Shown here in pieces: positions 8,801-16,743 of a stretch of DNA of 44,707 nucleotides. The position numbers were made by a program, and so were the translations under genes. A model generated the notes under the pieces. It did no database searches, had not been told where the DNA came from, and saw nothing but the letters and a program-made list of their open reading frames with translations. Within the stretch, counting starts at the first letter, position 1; the number at the start of each line of letters is the position of its first letter. The stretch lies in contig JAGWBA010000011.1 in NCBI GenBank assembly GCA_021296215.1, positions 1 through 44,707 of the forward strand, read 5' to 3'. The stretch comes from Flavobacteriales bacterium. GTDB taxonomy: Bacteria; Bacteroidota; Bacteroidia; Flavobacteriales; ECT2AJA-044.

Positions 8801-9896
8801 CAAATGGTGTATCCCTCGGGCTGCAGATATAAAACCCTTCGCCATTTCCGCCGATCAATATTTGACCATCCTTGAGACGAGCGAACTTTTGCGCCGAGAT
8901 ATCGGAACCTATCCTCAACTTGCTCATTGGAAACAGTGCCGAATCCGCCTCCTCGTCGTACAGAAACAATCCCTCCAAACAATTGATCCACAGAATTCCG
9001 TTTCCATCGCGAATCATAGATGAAATACTCACTCCGGGGAAGTGCCTCCGAAAATCTATGCTCTTACTTTTTCAGGTTCGCAAATCGAACTTGATCATGA
9101 CCCCCCTCAAAGAGGTTAAATACAGCTTATCTCCTTCCTTCAGTATCCAACGGAAGTGATCAAATTTCCACTTCGTGGGCGGATCCTCACCTAAAAACAA
9201 CTCGACTTCAGTAAACGTAGGAGCATCACCTAGAAAATCCACGCTGTAAAAAAGCTTATTGACGCTGGTTATCCAAAGCGTATCTCCACTTACCTCTATA
9301 TCGTAGACCGATCCATACGGCCTTCCAAACTCTATCGATGGATACCTGTTCGCCGCTCAGGAATCCAATGCTTCAACCTCGCTCCAGTCGCTACCAACCG
9401 AAATCTTACCTATGCGACCAAGCCGATCTAAAAACACGATCTCACCGGAGGGCATTTCCCTAAAGGTCTTGATCTCACCCCAGCGCTTATCGACCAATTG
9501 CGTATCGGAAGGAATCCGATGAACGTTCTGACGTTCCCGATCGATCACGTTGATCTCTCCATCCATCATGCCCAACCACAAACGCCCGAAACGATCTTCG
9601 AACATGGCGTTAACCTCATTCAAACTCAAGGAGTTAGAATCGGCCGGATTATGATAAAAGTGATCGAATTCAACACCGTCATAGCGGTCGAGTCCGCCCG
9701 GTGTGGCCAACCAAATATACCCTCGATGATCTTCGAGTATATTCATGACCAAGCCCTGCGACAATCCTTGCTCGGTCGTCACTAGCTCATACTCGTAATA
9801 GGCATTCCGTTCAAACTCCCGTTCCCCGTCGTAGGCAGGAACGAAAAGGAGTACTAAAAGCATGATCGAAAGCCGGTGGTAGACTTTCGCATTCAT
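5850..9896 (-). pseudogene. Hybrid two-component system regulator (HTCS), four in-frame stop codons
   Basis: Without stops this is a 1348-aa one-piece sensor/regulator, the usual HTCS length. Order: signal peptide (1-25), periplasmic propeller repeats (for example GLSQGLVMNILEDHRGYIWL, LEEDPLGYLWMSTNRGLFRF), Y_Y_Y domain (about 720-790), one membrane helix (about 795-820), HisKA with the phospho-acceptor in FFSNISHEFKTPLTLL (His 855), HATPase (about 925-1040, DNGPGID), receiver (about 1104-1217, VVLTDIMMPEVDG and VVKPF) and AraC-type HTH (about 1267-1348). All pieces share one frame, interrupted by TGA at 9357-9359 and 9072-9074, TAG at 7413-7415 and TAA at 7401-7403. The last two fall between the membrane helix and HisKA. 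Such proteins sense oligosaccharide outside and switch on the neighbouring utilisation genes; here the likely target is the upstream alpha-glucan operon. Function as one protein is doubtful unless the stops are base errors. Confidence 0.88.
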
Positions 9897-9925
9897 AGGG
9901 TTAGGTTATTCAAAAGATGGGCTTT

Positions 9926-11715
9926 TTATTCAAGTACGAACATTACCGCCGTTCCGGGCACCGTATAATTCTCATTATCAAATCGGTACGCGACGGCCGT
10001 GGTCGAACTATTCAATAAAACCAGTCCATTTTTAGGGTCCTGGAAACGGAATCCAACGAACGAATTCGAAGTTCCATCGAGCCGGGTAAAGCGTTCTGAG
10101 TGTTCTTCCTTACTGTATTTTCCAATGCCTGGTTCCTTGCGGAACGATATGCACCTTCGCACCCATTCAGAACCCTCCGGATACGTTTCGAGCCGAGACC
10201 AATCGAGCCGATTAATACTGTCCGGAGATTCGTAGGAGTTCTCTACTCCGTACTTAGTGCGGTAAAACTCGGTTCCGGCATGTAAAAAGGGAATTCCTTC
10301 AGAAAGTAGTACTCTGCCCAGAGCTAATTGATGTCTCCTGCGCAGTAACGAATCCGATTCTTCGGGTAACGAAATTCTCAGTTTATCCCACAGGGTGTGA
10401 TTATCGTGGCAGCTCACATACGATATGAAGTTCGGATATCGGCCCGAACCTTCGAAGTTCAAGCGAACTCCTGGCAAACCTTTGTCATCGCCTTGAACCC
10501 AACCCCGATCGTGTTCGTCGAAGACCGACCCTTTGAAGCCATCTCGAACATCATCGCTAAATATGGCCACTTCCGGAAATTGGTCCGCATTGTCCTTCAA
10601 CGCCAACTGACCGTCCGGCAAGGGTGAACTCCCCGCTTTCCACGGCTCACCGTAAAGCAACACATCGGGCCGCAGACCCCGCAATTCAGAAGCGATCGCA
10701 TTCATGGTCTCTATATCGTGAATGCCCATGAGGTCGAATCGAAAGCCATCAATATGATACTCGTTCATCCAATACTTCAGCGACTCGATCATGAACTGCC
10801 GCACGGCCGGATGCTCGGACGCGATCTCGTTACCACATGCCAACGCATTGCTAAAGGATCCGTCCTAGTTCATGCGATAAAAGGTTCCCGGCGCCAAGAC
10901 CTCAAAATAACTGTCCTGCGTTAGTCGCGTATGGTTGTAAACCACATCCATGACCACGCGAAGGCCTTGTTGATGCATCGCTTGAACCAACTCCTTCAGC
11001 TCTCGAATTCGGACCGCGCCATCGGTCGGATCCGTACTGTAGCTGCCCTCCGGAGCATTGTAGTTCAGCGGATCGTAGCCCCGGTTGTATTGCGGCTCGT
11101 TCAAGCGCGTTTCGTCCACCGAGTAAAAATCAAAAATGGGCAACAAATGAACATGAGTAACTCCGAGCGACGCAATGTGCGGCAATACCACGGGCGGCTC
11201 CGCCAACCCCTTGAAGGTTCCCGGATGCTGTGCTCGTGGACCGGGATCGATAGTAGCATCGCGCACGTGCAGCAGTTCATGATCGATTCGCCCAGCGAGC
11301 CCAATGCGGGAGGTGTGTCCGACTCCCAACCGGCCGGATCCGTTCTATCTAGATCGATCACCTGCGCCCGCACGCCATTCGTTCCGACCGCAACGGCAAA
11401 CGGATCGGGTACAGCGCGGGACCAAGCCCCCTCTCGATACACCGAAAACGCATAATACGCTCCGGCCAAATCGCCCTCGAAACTTCCGAACCATGTATTG
11501 TCATCACCAGCCTGCAGAATACAATTCGCCGTATCCGGTCCACCCAAATCGGCGGCGTAATAATGAATGCGCACCGAATCCGCCTTCGTGGCCAACAGCT
11601 TGAACGAGGATCGCTCCGGGGTGTAAGTCAGTTCAAAATCTTTTGGTGGTTCGGATGCCTTGCGGCACGATAGGCAAGCGAGCATACAAAGGCCAACGAA
11701 GCGGATGCTTTTCAT
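9926..11715 (-). pseudogene. pulA: Type I pullulanase (GH13), frameshift plus in-frame stop
   Basis: Debranching enzyme cleaving alpha-1,6 bonds of pullulan, glycogen or limit dextrins. The N-terminus is a lipoprotein signal (LCMLACLSC), then a CBM48-like region (about 30-130). The GH13 core shows YNRGYDPLNYNAPEGSYS (pullulanase signature), region I VVMDVVYNHT, region II DGFRFDLMGIHD (nucleophile Asp), region III LLYGEPW (acid Glu) and region IV SYVSCHDNHT. The frame changes near 11278-11290: the N-terminal frame ends in LGSLGES while HELLHVRDATIDP continues one frame over, consistent with one lost base. A TAG at 10865-10867 then interrupts YRMN / DGSFSNALACGNE, after which the frame runs on unbroken. 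Repaired, it would be about 597 aa. It lies 29 bases before the HTCS gene and 23 bases after the barrel gene, so the three form an operon. Confidence 0.88.
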
Positions 11716-11738
11716 TTTTATTCCATTGAATTAAGGGC

Positions 11739-12356
11739 CTAAAATAAATACCCTACTCGAAAACCCGCGTAGTGATGTGCCTCGAGTTCTTTTACATCGG
11801 GACTCGACCAGTTGAATTCGACGCTAAGTATCACCCCCCTCTACTGGGCTTCTACGCCGGCCATTCCATTCAACCTTCCAACATTCATTTGGTCGCGATG
11901 GAGCGCTTCGGGGTCCGATCCAAAAGGCGCTCCCGGCAAAGTAGCATCGTAAAGCACTGCGGTGGCGTCGATCCCGAACTTAGCTCTGACGTAGGTACGG
12001 TCTGCGGTTCGAGGCGCAAGGGGGGAATCCACCAATCCAACATAGGCGGTACCTCCTATACCGGCCGAGGTGTTCAGTGAACCGACATCGGTCCCGTATC
12101 GGCCCGAGAGGGCCCAAAAACGATCTCCAACGACATAATGAAGTTCGAACCCGAATTGCACAATGGGCATGGATCTTAGTTGCGCATCCCGGCCGTAGGC
12201 GGTGGAACTCCCTTCGAGCCGCGAATGGACCTCGTTTTGCAGTTCGCCTCCACGAACTTCGTCGCCCATGACCCCGCCCGAACTGTTTATGTTAAGCCGT
12301 GTACTACCGCCATTCGTCCATGCGGAGCGCTCGATCGCAAGAGACAGCGTAGCGGT
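11739..12356 (-). pseudogene. Outer membrane beta-barrel protein, N-terminally truncated, internal stop
   Basis: The sequence has alternating polar and hydrophobic strands with aromatic ends (IVQFGFELHYVVGDRFWALS, VILSVEFNWSSPD) and finishes in HHYAGFRVGYLF, typical of the last strand of a Bacteroidota outer membrane barrel. Only the part from 12269 has a normal start codon, but barrel-like sequence (TLSLAIERSAWTNGGSTRLN) continues upstream to a TAG at 12357-12359. There is no signal peptide. A TAG at 11841-11843 interrupts GVEAQ / RGVILSVEF, with the frame intact on both sides. The upstream end runs straight into the oppositely oriented DUF6624-like gene, leaving no promoter. First gene of the pullulanase/HTCS operon; a glucan-related surface role is inferred only from position. 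Confidence 0.6.
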
Positions 12357-12380
12357 CTAGGGGCGGTTTCCGGGCAAACC

Positions 12381-12959
12381 ATGCCCGAACCGGTCACTTT
12401 CCCGGAAGGTGTTTACGAGCTCGATCAAGGAGTGCGCCGCGAACTCATGGGAGCCACCGACAGCATGTCGTTCGAGAAGGCGATAGACATTTACCGCGAA
12501 GAAATGGAGCGGATCGATGAGGCCAACTTGGATACCATGCTCGGTATTTGGCGCAAGTACGGTTGGCTTTCACCCGACCAGGTCGGCGGTAAAGGCGCAC
12601 ACGCGCAGTGGCTCGTTGTGCAGCACGCTCCGCTCGAGATTCAACTCGAGTACGTTAGTGTCATGAAAAAAGCAGCTGAAAAAGGTGGTCTGAGAAAATC
12701 GAACCTGGCCACCTTCTTGGATCGCGTAAATCTTCGGCAAGGGCTCCACCAAACCTATGGTTCCCGGATCGGCTATGGGCCCGATGGACAAGCTTACATT
12801 TCGCCGGTGAAAGATCCCGAAAACCTCAACGAGCTTAGAGAAGAGATGGATATGTCGACCATCGAAGAGTACGCCGAGAAAATGAGCATTCAATGGAACC
12901 TCCAAAACTACGTCGACAGCTTACCCATTTACCGCGTTTGGGAATGGGGATCGCAGTAG
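12381..12959 (+). CDS. DUF6624-like protein, probably lacking its signal peptide
   Basis: 192 aa from ATG 12381. The pattern LDQGVRREL near the start, then LDTMLGIWRKYGWLS, VGGKGAHAQWLVVQHA, NLATFLDRVNLRQGLHQTYGS and ISPVKDPENLNELREEMDM matches what I know of DUF6624 proteins (DQ..R, KYGWP, AWLIVQHA, LxDRxxxxxGxxQxYG, PIxDxxNxxxRR). No enzymatic role is established for the family. In-frame codons just upstream read GLGAVSGQTMPE, which looks like the end of a signal peptide whose hydrophobic start has been replaced by sequence of the opposite-strand barrel gene. This suggests a 5' truncation at about 12345-12360. The open frame back to 12180 is antisense to the barrel gene and is not counted. 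It converges on the serine hydrolase with 1 base between stops. Confidence 0.65.
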   Translation: MPEPVTFPEGVYELDQGVRRELMGATDSMSFEKAIDIYREEMERIDEANLDTMLGIWRKYGWLSPDQVGGKGAHAQWLVVQHAPLEIQLEYVSVMKKAAEKGGLRKSNLATFLDRVNLRQGLHQTYGSRIGYGPDGQAYISPVKDPENLNELREEMDMSTIEEYAEKMSIQWNLQNYVDSLPIYRVWEWGSQ

Positions 12960-12960
12960 G

Positions 12961-14304
12961 TCATTCTTTCTTAAAATCGGCCACAAACTGCCCTTGTTCC
13001 AGGTGAAAACAGCAGAATTCGCCCGACTCATCCTTTGAGAAGGTCATTACGATACCCGCGCGCTCCAAAGTGAACACGTCGTCTCCTTGAGGCTCCAACG
13101 GCAATTCGGGCTGTCCTTCGGCTTGAGCCGTGAGCTGCGCGCCATTGGTTCGGACTTCTATCGGTAATGGGAATGTTTCGCTTTTGTAGGTCCCCTCGAG
13201 CGAATGTAGGTACTCAGGGCTCAGGTCTACCTGCACGAACGTCGGCATTTCGAGGATATCGCCGTAAAATGCGGATGCCGCAACAGCGCGCATTTCATCG
13301 ATATCGTAGCGGACTACATTAGCCGTGAAGGCGATCGCCAAATCATCCTCCGGCACATAAACCAGCACTGCGGCGAAGTCGTCGATTCCCCCATTGTGTC
13401 CGAATCCCTCTTTACCGTGCACATCAATCGGAAAGATCCCCAATCCATATCCATCTTCCACGGTGGTCATCTGACTCAGTTGATCATCACCAATGAGTTT
13501 CCCCGAAAACAACGCCGTAATGAAGGTCGTTAGATCCTCGGCGGTGCTCACCATGCTTCCGGCCCCGTGCGGAATACTCATATCCGTTTCGGTCGAGGGG
13601 ATCCACCGGCGGCCATCCCATTCGTAGCTTTGGGCTTCATTCTGACCCTGCGGGTCGATGGGTCCACCGTAGTAGGTTCGCTTGAACTTGAGCGGCTTGG
13701 TGATCTTTTTCTCAACGAGTTGCGCATAAGATATGCCCGTTTCCTTTTCGAGAATGTATCCGAGAAGGACGAAATTCGAATTGCTGTACGAATGCTTGGT
13801 TCCCGGTGCAAACGCAGGTTCGAACTCGTAAATGCGTTGCAGCATTTGTTCGTGCGTTTGTGCCGTTTCCATGTACTCGAGGTATTCAGGATCGGAGGTG
13901 ATTGAATATATCCCACTTGAATGATTGAGCATTTGTTTGATCGTGATGTTCGCCGCGTTGGGGACGGACGGGTACCAGTTACTTAAAGGATCGTCCAAAC
14001 TCACATCCCCTTTTTGGACCAACTGCATAATCATGACGGCCGTGAAGGTCTTGGAGATGGAGCCGATACGGAAGGCGGTTTTATCGTCGGGGGCTACATT
14101 TCCGCTTTCATCGGTATTGCGCACTCCGATCGATTTGGAAAACAGCAATTTCCCATCGGCCCGCAGGGCCAAAGCACCCGAAGCGCGCTGGTGGGCATTA
14201 AGCGTGTCGAGATAATTCGAAAGTTGTTGGGTATTAAAATCCTGCGCGAAGATCGCCGCAGAAAACAAGACGAATTCGATCGCTAAAAGTTGGCGCTTCA
14301 ACAT
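12961..14304 (-). CDS. Serine hydrolase, class C beta-lactamase / esterase family
   Basis: Exported serine hydrolase of the beta-lactamase class C (AmpC/EstB/D-aminopeptidase) superfamily. The signal peptide ends near AAIFAQ (residue 21). The active-site SxxK is in FRIGSISKTFTAVMI (about residue 82), the YxN element in HSYSNSNFVLLGYI (about 168) and the third motif HNGG near residue 308 (FGHNGGIDDFAA). A C-terminal domain of about 100 residues (LEGTYKSETFPLPIEV onwards) matches the lipocalin-like DUF3471-type extension seen in such proteins. Length 447 aa is normal and the frame is intact. Substrate unknown: peptide, ester or cell-wall fragment are all possible; antibiotic resistance should not be assumed. 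Confidence 0.88.
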   Translation of the reverse strand: MLKRQLLAIEFVLFSAAIFAQDFNTQQLSNYLDTLNAHQRASGALALRADGKLLFSKSIGVRNTDESGNVAPDDKTAFRIGSISKTFTAVMIMQLVQKGDVSLDDPLSNWYPSVPNAANITIKQMLNHSSGIYSITSDPEYLEYMETAQTHEQMLQRIYEFEPAFAPGTKHSYSNSNFVLLGYILEKETGISYAQLVEKKITKPLKFKRTYYGGPIDPQGQNEAQSYEWDGRRWIPSTETDMSIPHGAGSMVSTAEDLTTFITALFSGKLIGDDQLSQMTTVEDGYGLGIFPIDVHGKEGFGHNGGIDDFAAVLVYVPEDDLAIAFTANVVRYDIDEMRAVAASAFYGDILEMPTFVQVDLSPEYLHSLEGTYKSETFPLPIEVRTNGAQLTAQAEGQPELPLEPQGDDVFTLERAGIVMTFSKDESGEFCCFHLEQGQFVADFKKE

Positions 14305-14345
14305 ATAGTGAAATCGTTTATTGAAGGACTAAGGTAAGAAAATGA

Positions 14346-15542
14346 CTAGGCGCGCACCTGCACTCCCTTCTCGGCTTTTCGGCGAATCACCTCCTTTGTC
14401 AGGAGCGTAAGCTCGCGTCCGGCCTGCCCTTCCACTGAGGTATTTTCTTCGGCGCGACGAAACAAATAGGGCATGACGTATCGCACCGGACCAAATGGAA
14501 AATATTTCACCACGTTGAAACCGCGGTCGGCCAGGTTGAAGCTGATGTGATCGCTCATTCCAAAGAGCTGCGAAAAGTAAACGCGCTTGTCGTCCTTGGC
14601 TATGCCGTACTTTTCCATGAGATCGACTCCTAGTTGAGAGCTTAGTTCGTTATGGGTTCCCGCAACGATGGCCATTTGATCGATGTGCTCCAAGATGAAG
14701 CGGAAGGCCTCATTGAAATCGCGGTCGGTATCGTCCTTGGTCTTTTGGATGGGATCGGTATAGCCTTTTTCGCGTGCGCGTTCCCTTTCTTTTTCCATGT
14801 AAGCCCCACGGACGATCTTGATGCCCACTTGAAAACCATTCTTTACGCCGTCTTCATAGAGGTACTTCAGGTAATCGAGGCGATCGTGCCGATACATCTG
14901 AAGTGTATTGTATACGATAGCGCGATCCTTGTTGTACTTGGCCATAAGGTCGCGAACCAATTCATCAACAGGATTCTGAATCCAGCTTTCTTCGGCATCG
15001 ATCAGCAGCGGAAACCCTTTCTCGGCCGATTTCGCAGCAACCTCATCGACCCGCGTTTTGGCCCGCTCCCACTCGGCTTCTTCCTTTGAAGATAGCTGTG
15101 CGCCCGATTGAATTTTTTCGAGTAAGCCAAAACGAATGAGCCCGCTCGGTTTAAGAACGGTAAATGGTATTCCCTGTACACTTTCGGCCCGATCAATGAT
15201 CTCGAGTGCTACGTGCTGCGCATTATCAAGCACATCGCTAGTTACCTTACCTTCTACCGAATAATCGAGAATCACCTCCACGCCCAGTCCGCGCAGTTGC
15301 GCCAAGGTACGCTCGCACTCCTCCATGGTTTCTCCTCCGCAAAAATGGTCGAAGACCGTAGCTCTAATGATGGGCTTGATAGGTAAATGCAAGAACAGGC
15401 CGATCTTGGTCAAGGCCTTTCCGATAGATACGAGCCACGGATAGTTGAGCATGCTGAACAGGTAGTAAGCCCTGCGCAATTCGCGGTCGCTTTTGGCTCT
15501 GAAAGCAACGCTAGTATCATCAAAATGTATTCTCTCGGCCAA
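14346..15542 (-). CDS. Proline dehydrogenase
   Basis: FAD enzyme that oxidises proline to pyrroline-5-carboxylate, the first step of proline catabolism; the stand-alone PRODH of Bacteroidota rather than bifunctional PutA. Family features: FCGGETMEEC, ILDYSVEGK, TVLKPSGL, LLIDAEESWIQ, VGIKIVRGAYMEKERERA (substrate and FAD loop), VAGTHNELSS and PFGPVRYVMPYLFRRAEENTS (C-terminal RRAxEN motif binding proline). The open frame reaches 15605, but a perfect -7 box TATATTTG (15593-15600) lies inside that extension, so the start is downstream. TTG at 15542 (MAERIHFDDTS) is the only canonical option; homologs usually begin at the residue equivalent to ATA at 15528-15530, just before HFDDTSVAF. Divergent from aroB with facing promoters. 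Confidence 0.9.
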   Translation of the reverse strand: MAERIHFDDTSVAFRAKSDRELRRAYYLFSMLNYPWLVSIGKALTKIGLFLHLPIKPIIRATVFDHFCGGETMEECERTLAQLRGLGVEVILDYSVEGKVTSDVLDNAQHVALEIIDRAESVQGIPFTVLKPSGLIRFGLLEKIQSGAQLSSKEEAEWERAKTRVDEVAAKSAEKGFPLLIDAEESWIQNPVDELVRDLMAKYNKDRAIVYNTLQMYRHDRLDYLKYLYEDGVKNGFQVGIKIVRGAYMEKERERAREKGYTDPIQKTKDDTDRDFNEAFRFILEHIDQMAIVAGTHNELSSQLGVDLMEKYGIAKDDKRVYFSQLFGMSDHISFNLADRGFNVVKYFPFGPVRYVMPYLFRRAEENTSVEGQAGRELTLLTKEVIRRKAEKGVQVRA

Positions 15543-15592
15543 TGAAGTCAACTTTGCGTTAATCCCACCGGGGATATTACGGCAAATATAAG

Positions 15593-15600
15593 CTTGTTCA
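15593..15600 (-). promoter_or_regulatory. -7 promoter box for proline dehydrogenase gene
   Basis: TATATTTG on the minus strand is an exact TAnnTTTG match and overlaps the first codons of the longest possible reading frame, which rules that start out. It leaves a leader of about 45 bases before TTG 15542. Confidence 0.6.
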
Positions 15601-15612
15601 AGCATTCTCCTG

Positions 15613-15620
15613 TATATTTA
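15613..15620 (+). promoter_or_regulatory. Probable -7 promoter box for aroB-aroA
   Basis: TATATTTA matches TAnnTTTG except at the last base and lies 21 bases before the aroB ATG at 15642. It faces away from the proline dehydrogenase promoter 12 bases away. Confidence 0.45.
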
Positions 15621-15641
15621 ACGCCTCTAAGCCGAGACCCT

Positions 15642-16742
15642 ATGTCCCCATCACTTCTCGAGACCAACGACTACCCCATTTACTTCGGCGAACAGGGCAT
15701 TCGCGCGCTGAACGAATCGCTCCGCAGCGGTGACTACAGCTCCGTTTTCGTGCTGGTCGACGAGAATACCGAACAGGCTTGTCTCCCCATTTTCCTGCAT
15801 TTCGCCGATGCCGTTGAGCACGCATCGACCATTCGGATCTCCTCGGGTGAGGAGCACAAGGATATCGACACTTGTCGCAGTATTTGGTACGAGCTCCTTA
15901 CACGTGGAGCCGATCGGCATTCACTGCTGATCAACCTCGGAGGTGGGGTCATTACCGACATGGGCGGGTTTGCCGCAGCGACCTTCAAACGGGGAATCGA
16001 TTTCATTCACGTGCCAACTACTCTGTTGGCTCTGGTCGATGCTTCGGTAGGCGGAAAAGTCGGGATCGATTTCGAAGGAGCCAAAAACCAAGTCGGCGTA
16101 TTTGCCCAGCCCGGGGCCGTGCTCATTTTTCCGAAGTTCCTCAAGTCCCTCAGTAAACAGCATTACCTCGCCGGTTTCGCCGAAGTGATTAAACACGGAC
16201 TCATCGCCGATGCCGATTACTGGAGGCGTTGCACGGAAACCTCCTTGGCCGATACCGACGACCTACAGGGGCTCATTTACGAGTCGATCCGCATCAAATA
16301 CGAATTCGTAAAGCGCGATCCATTTGATCGCGGCAACAGGCACGCGCTGAATTTCGGGCATACGGTCGGACACGCGCTCGAGAGTCATTTCTTGATCGAC
16401 GATGAGCGCATGCCTCTCCTACACGGCGAAGCGGTGGCAGCGGGCATGGTGATCGAAAGTTACCTCAGCTACCGAATGGCCGGGTTACCGCACGACCAAT
16501 TGGACGAGATATCCGGATTTATTTTGGATCTTTTTGGGAGCGCGCCCTTGCGGGCAGATGAGGGAGTCGCCGTCCTCGAGTGGATGCGCAAGGATAAGAA
16601 GAACGTTTCGGACGAAATTCGCTTTTGTCTGATCCCAAAAATTGGCGAATTCAAAGTAGGTGAAGCATGTTCCGACGAACTCATACACGAAGGATTGAAT
16701 TACTACCTTCAACGAGCCGAGTTACAACCAAAAAAGCACTGA
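15642..16742 (+). CDS. aroB: 3-dehydroquinate synthase
   Basis: NAD- and metal-dependent cyclisation of DAHP to 3-dehydroquinate, the second step of the shikimate pathway. Signatures: SGEEHKDIDTC, LLINLGGGVITDMGGFAAAT (NAD-binding GGGV.D), FIHVPTTLLALVDASVGGKVGID, KNQVGVFAQPGAVLI, GFAEVIKHGLIAD and the metal ligands in HALNFGHTVGHALES and HGEAVAAGM. ATG 15642 gives 366 aa, close to the usual length; a TTG at 15594 lies upstream of the promoter box and is rejected. The aroA gene starts 1 base after this stop, so the two are cotranscribed. Frame and all catalytic elements are intact. Confidence 0.96.
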   Translation: MSPSLLETNDYPIYFGEQGIRALNESLRSGDYSSVFVLVDENTEQACLPIFLHFADAVEHASTIRISSGEEHKDIDTCRSIWYELLTRGADRHSLLINLGGGVITDMGGFAAATFKRGIDFIHVPTTLLALVDASVGGKVGIDFEGAKNQVGVFAQPGAVLIFPKFLKSLSKQHYLAGFAEVIKHGLIADADYWRRCTETSLADTDDLQGLIYESIRIKYEFVKRDPFDRGNRHALNFGHTVGHALESHFLIDDERMPLLHGEAVAAGMVIESYLSYRMAGLPHDQLDEISGFILDLFGSAPLRADEGVAVLEWMRKDKKNVSDEIRFCLIPKIGEFKVGEACSDELIHEGLNYYLQRAELQPKKH

Positions 16743-16743
16743 A

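Noticed and set aside
12180-12380. N-terminal extension of the DUF6624-like protein
   Set aside because: The stretch is antisense to barrel-like coding sequence; only the last codons before 12381 resemble a signal peptide end.
12961-14304. Antibiotic-resistance beta-lactamase
   Set aside because: SxxK and YxN are shared by many esterases and peptidases of this superfamily, and the C-terminal extension is typical of those rather than of AmpC.
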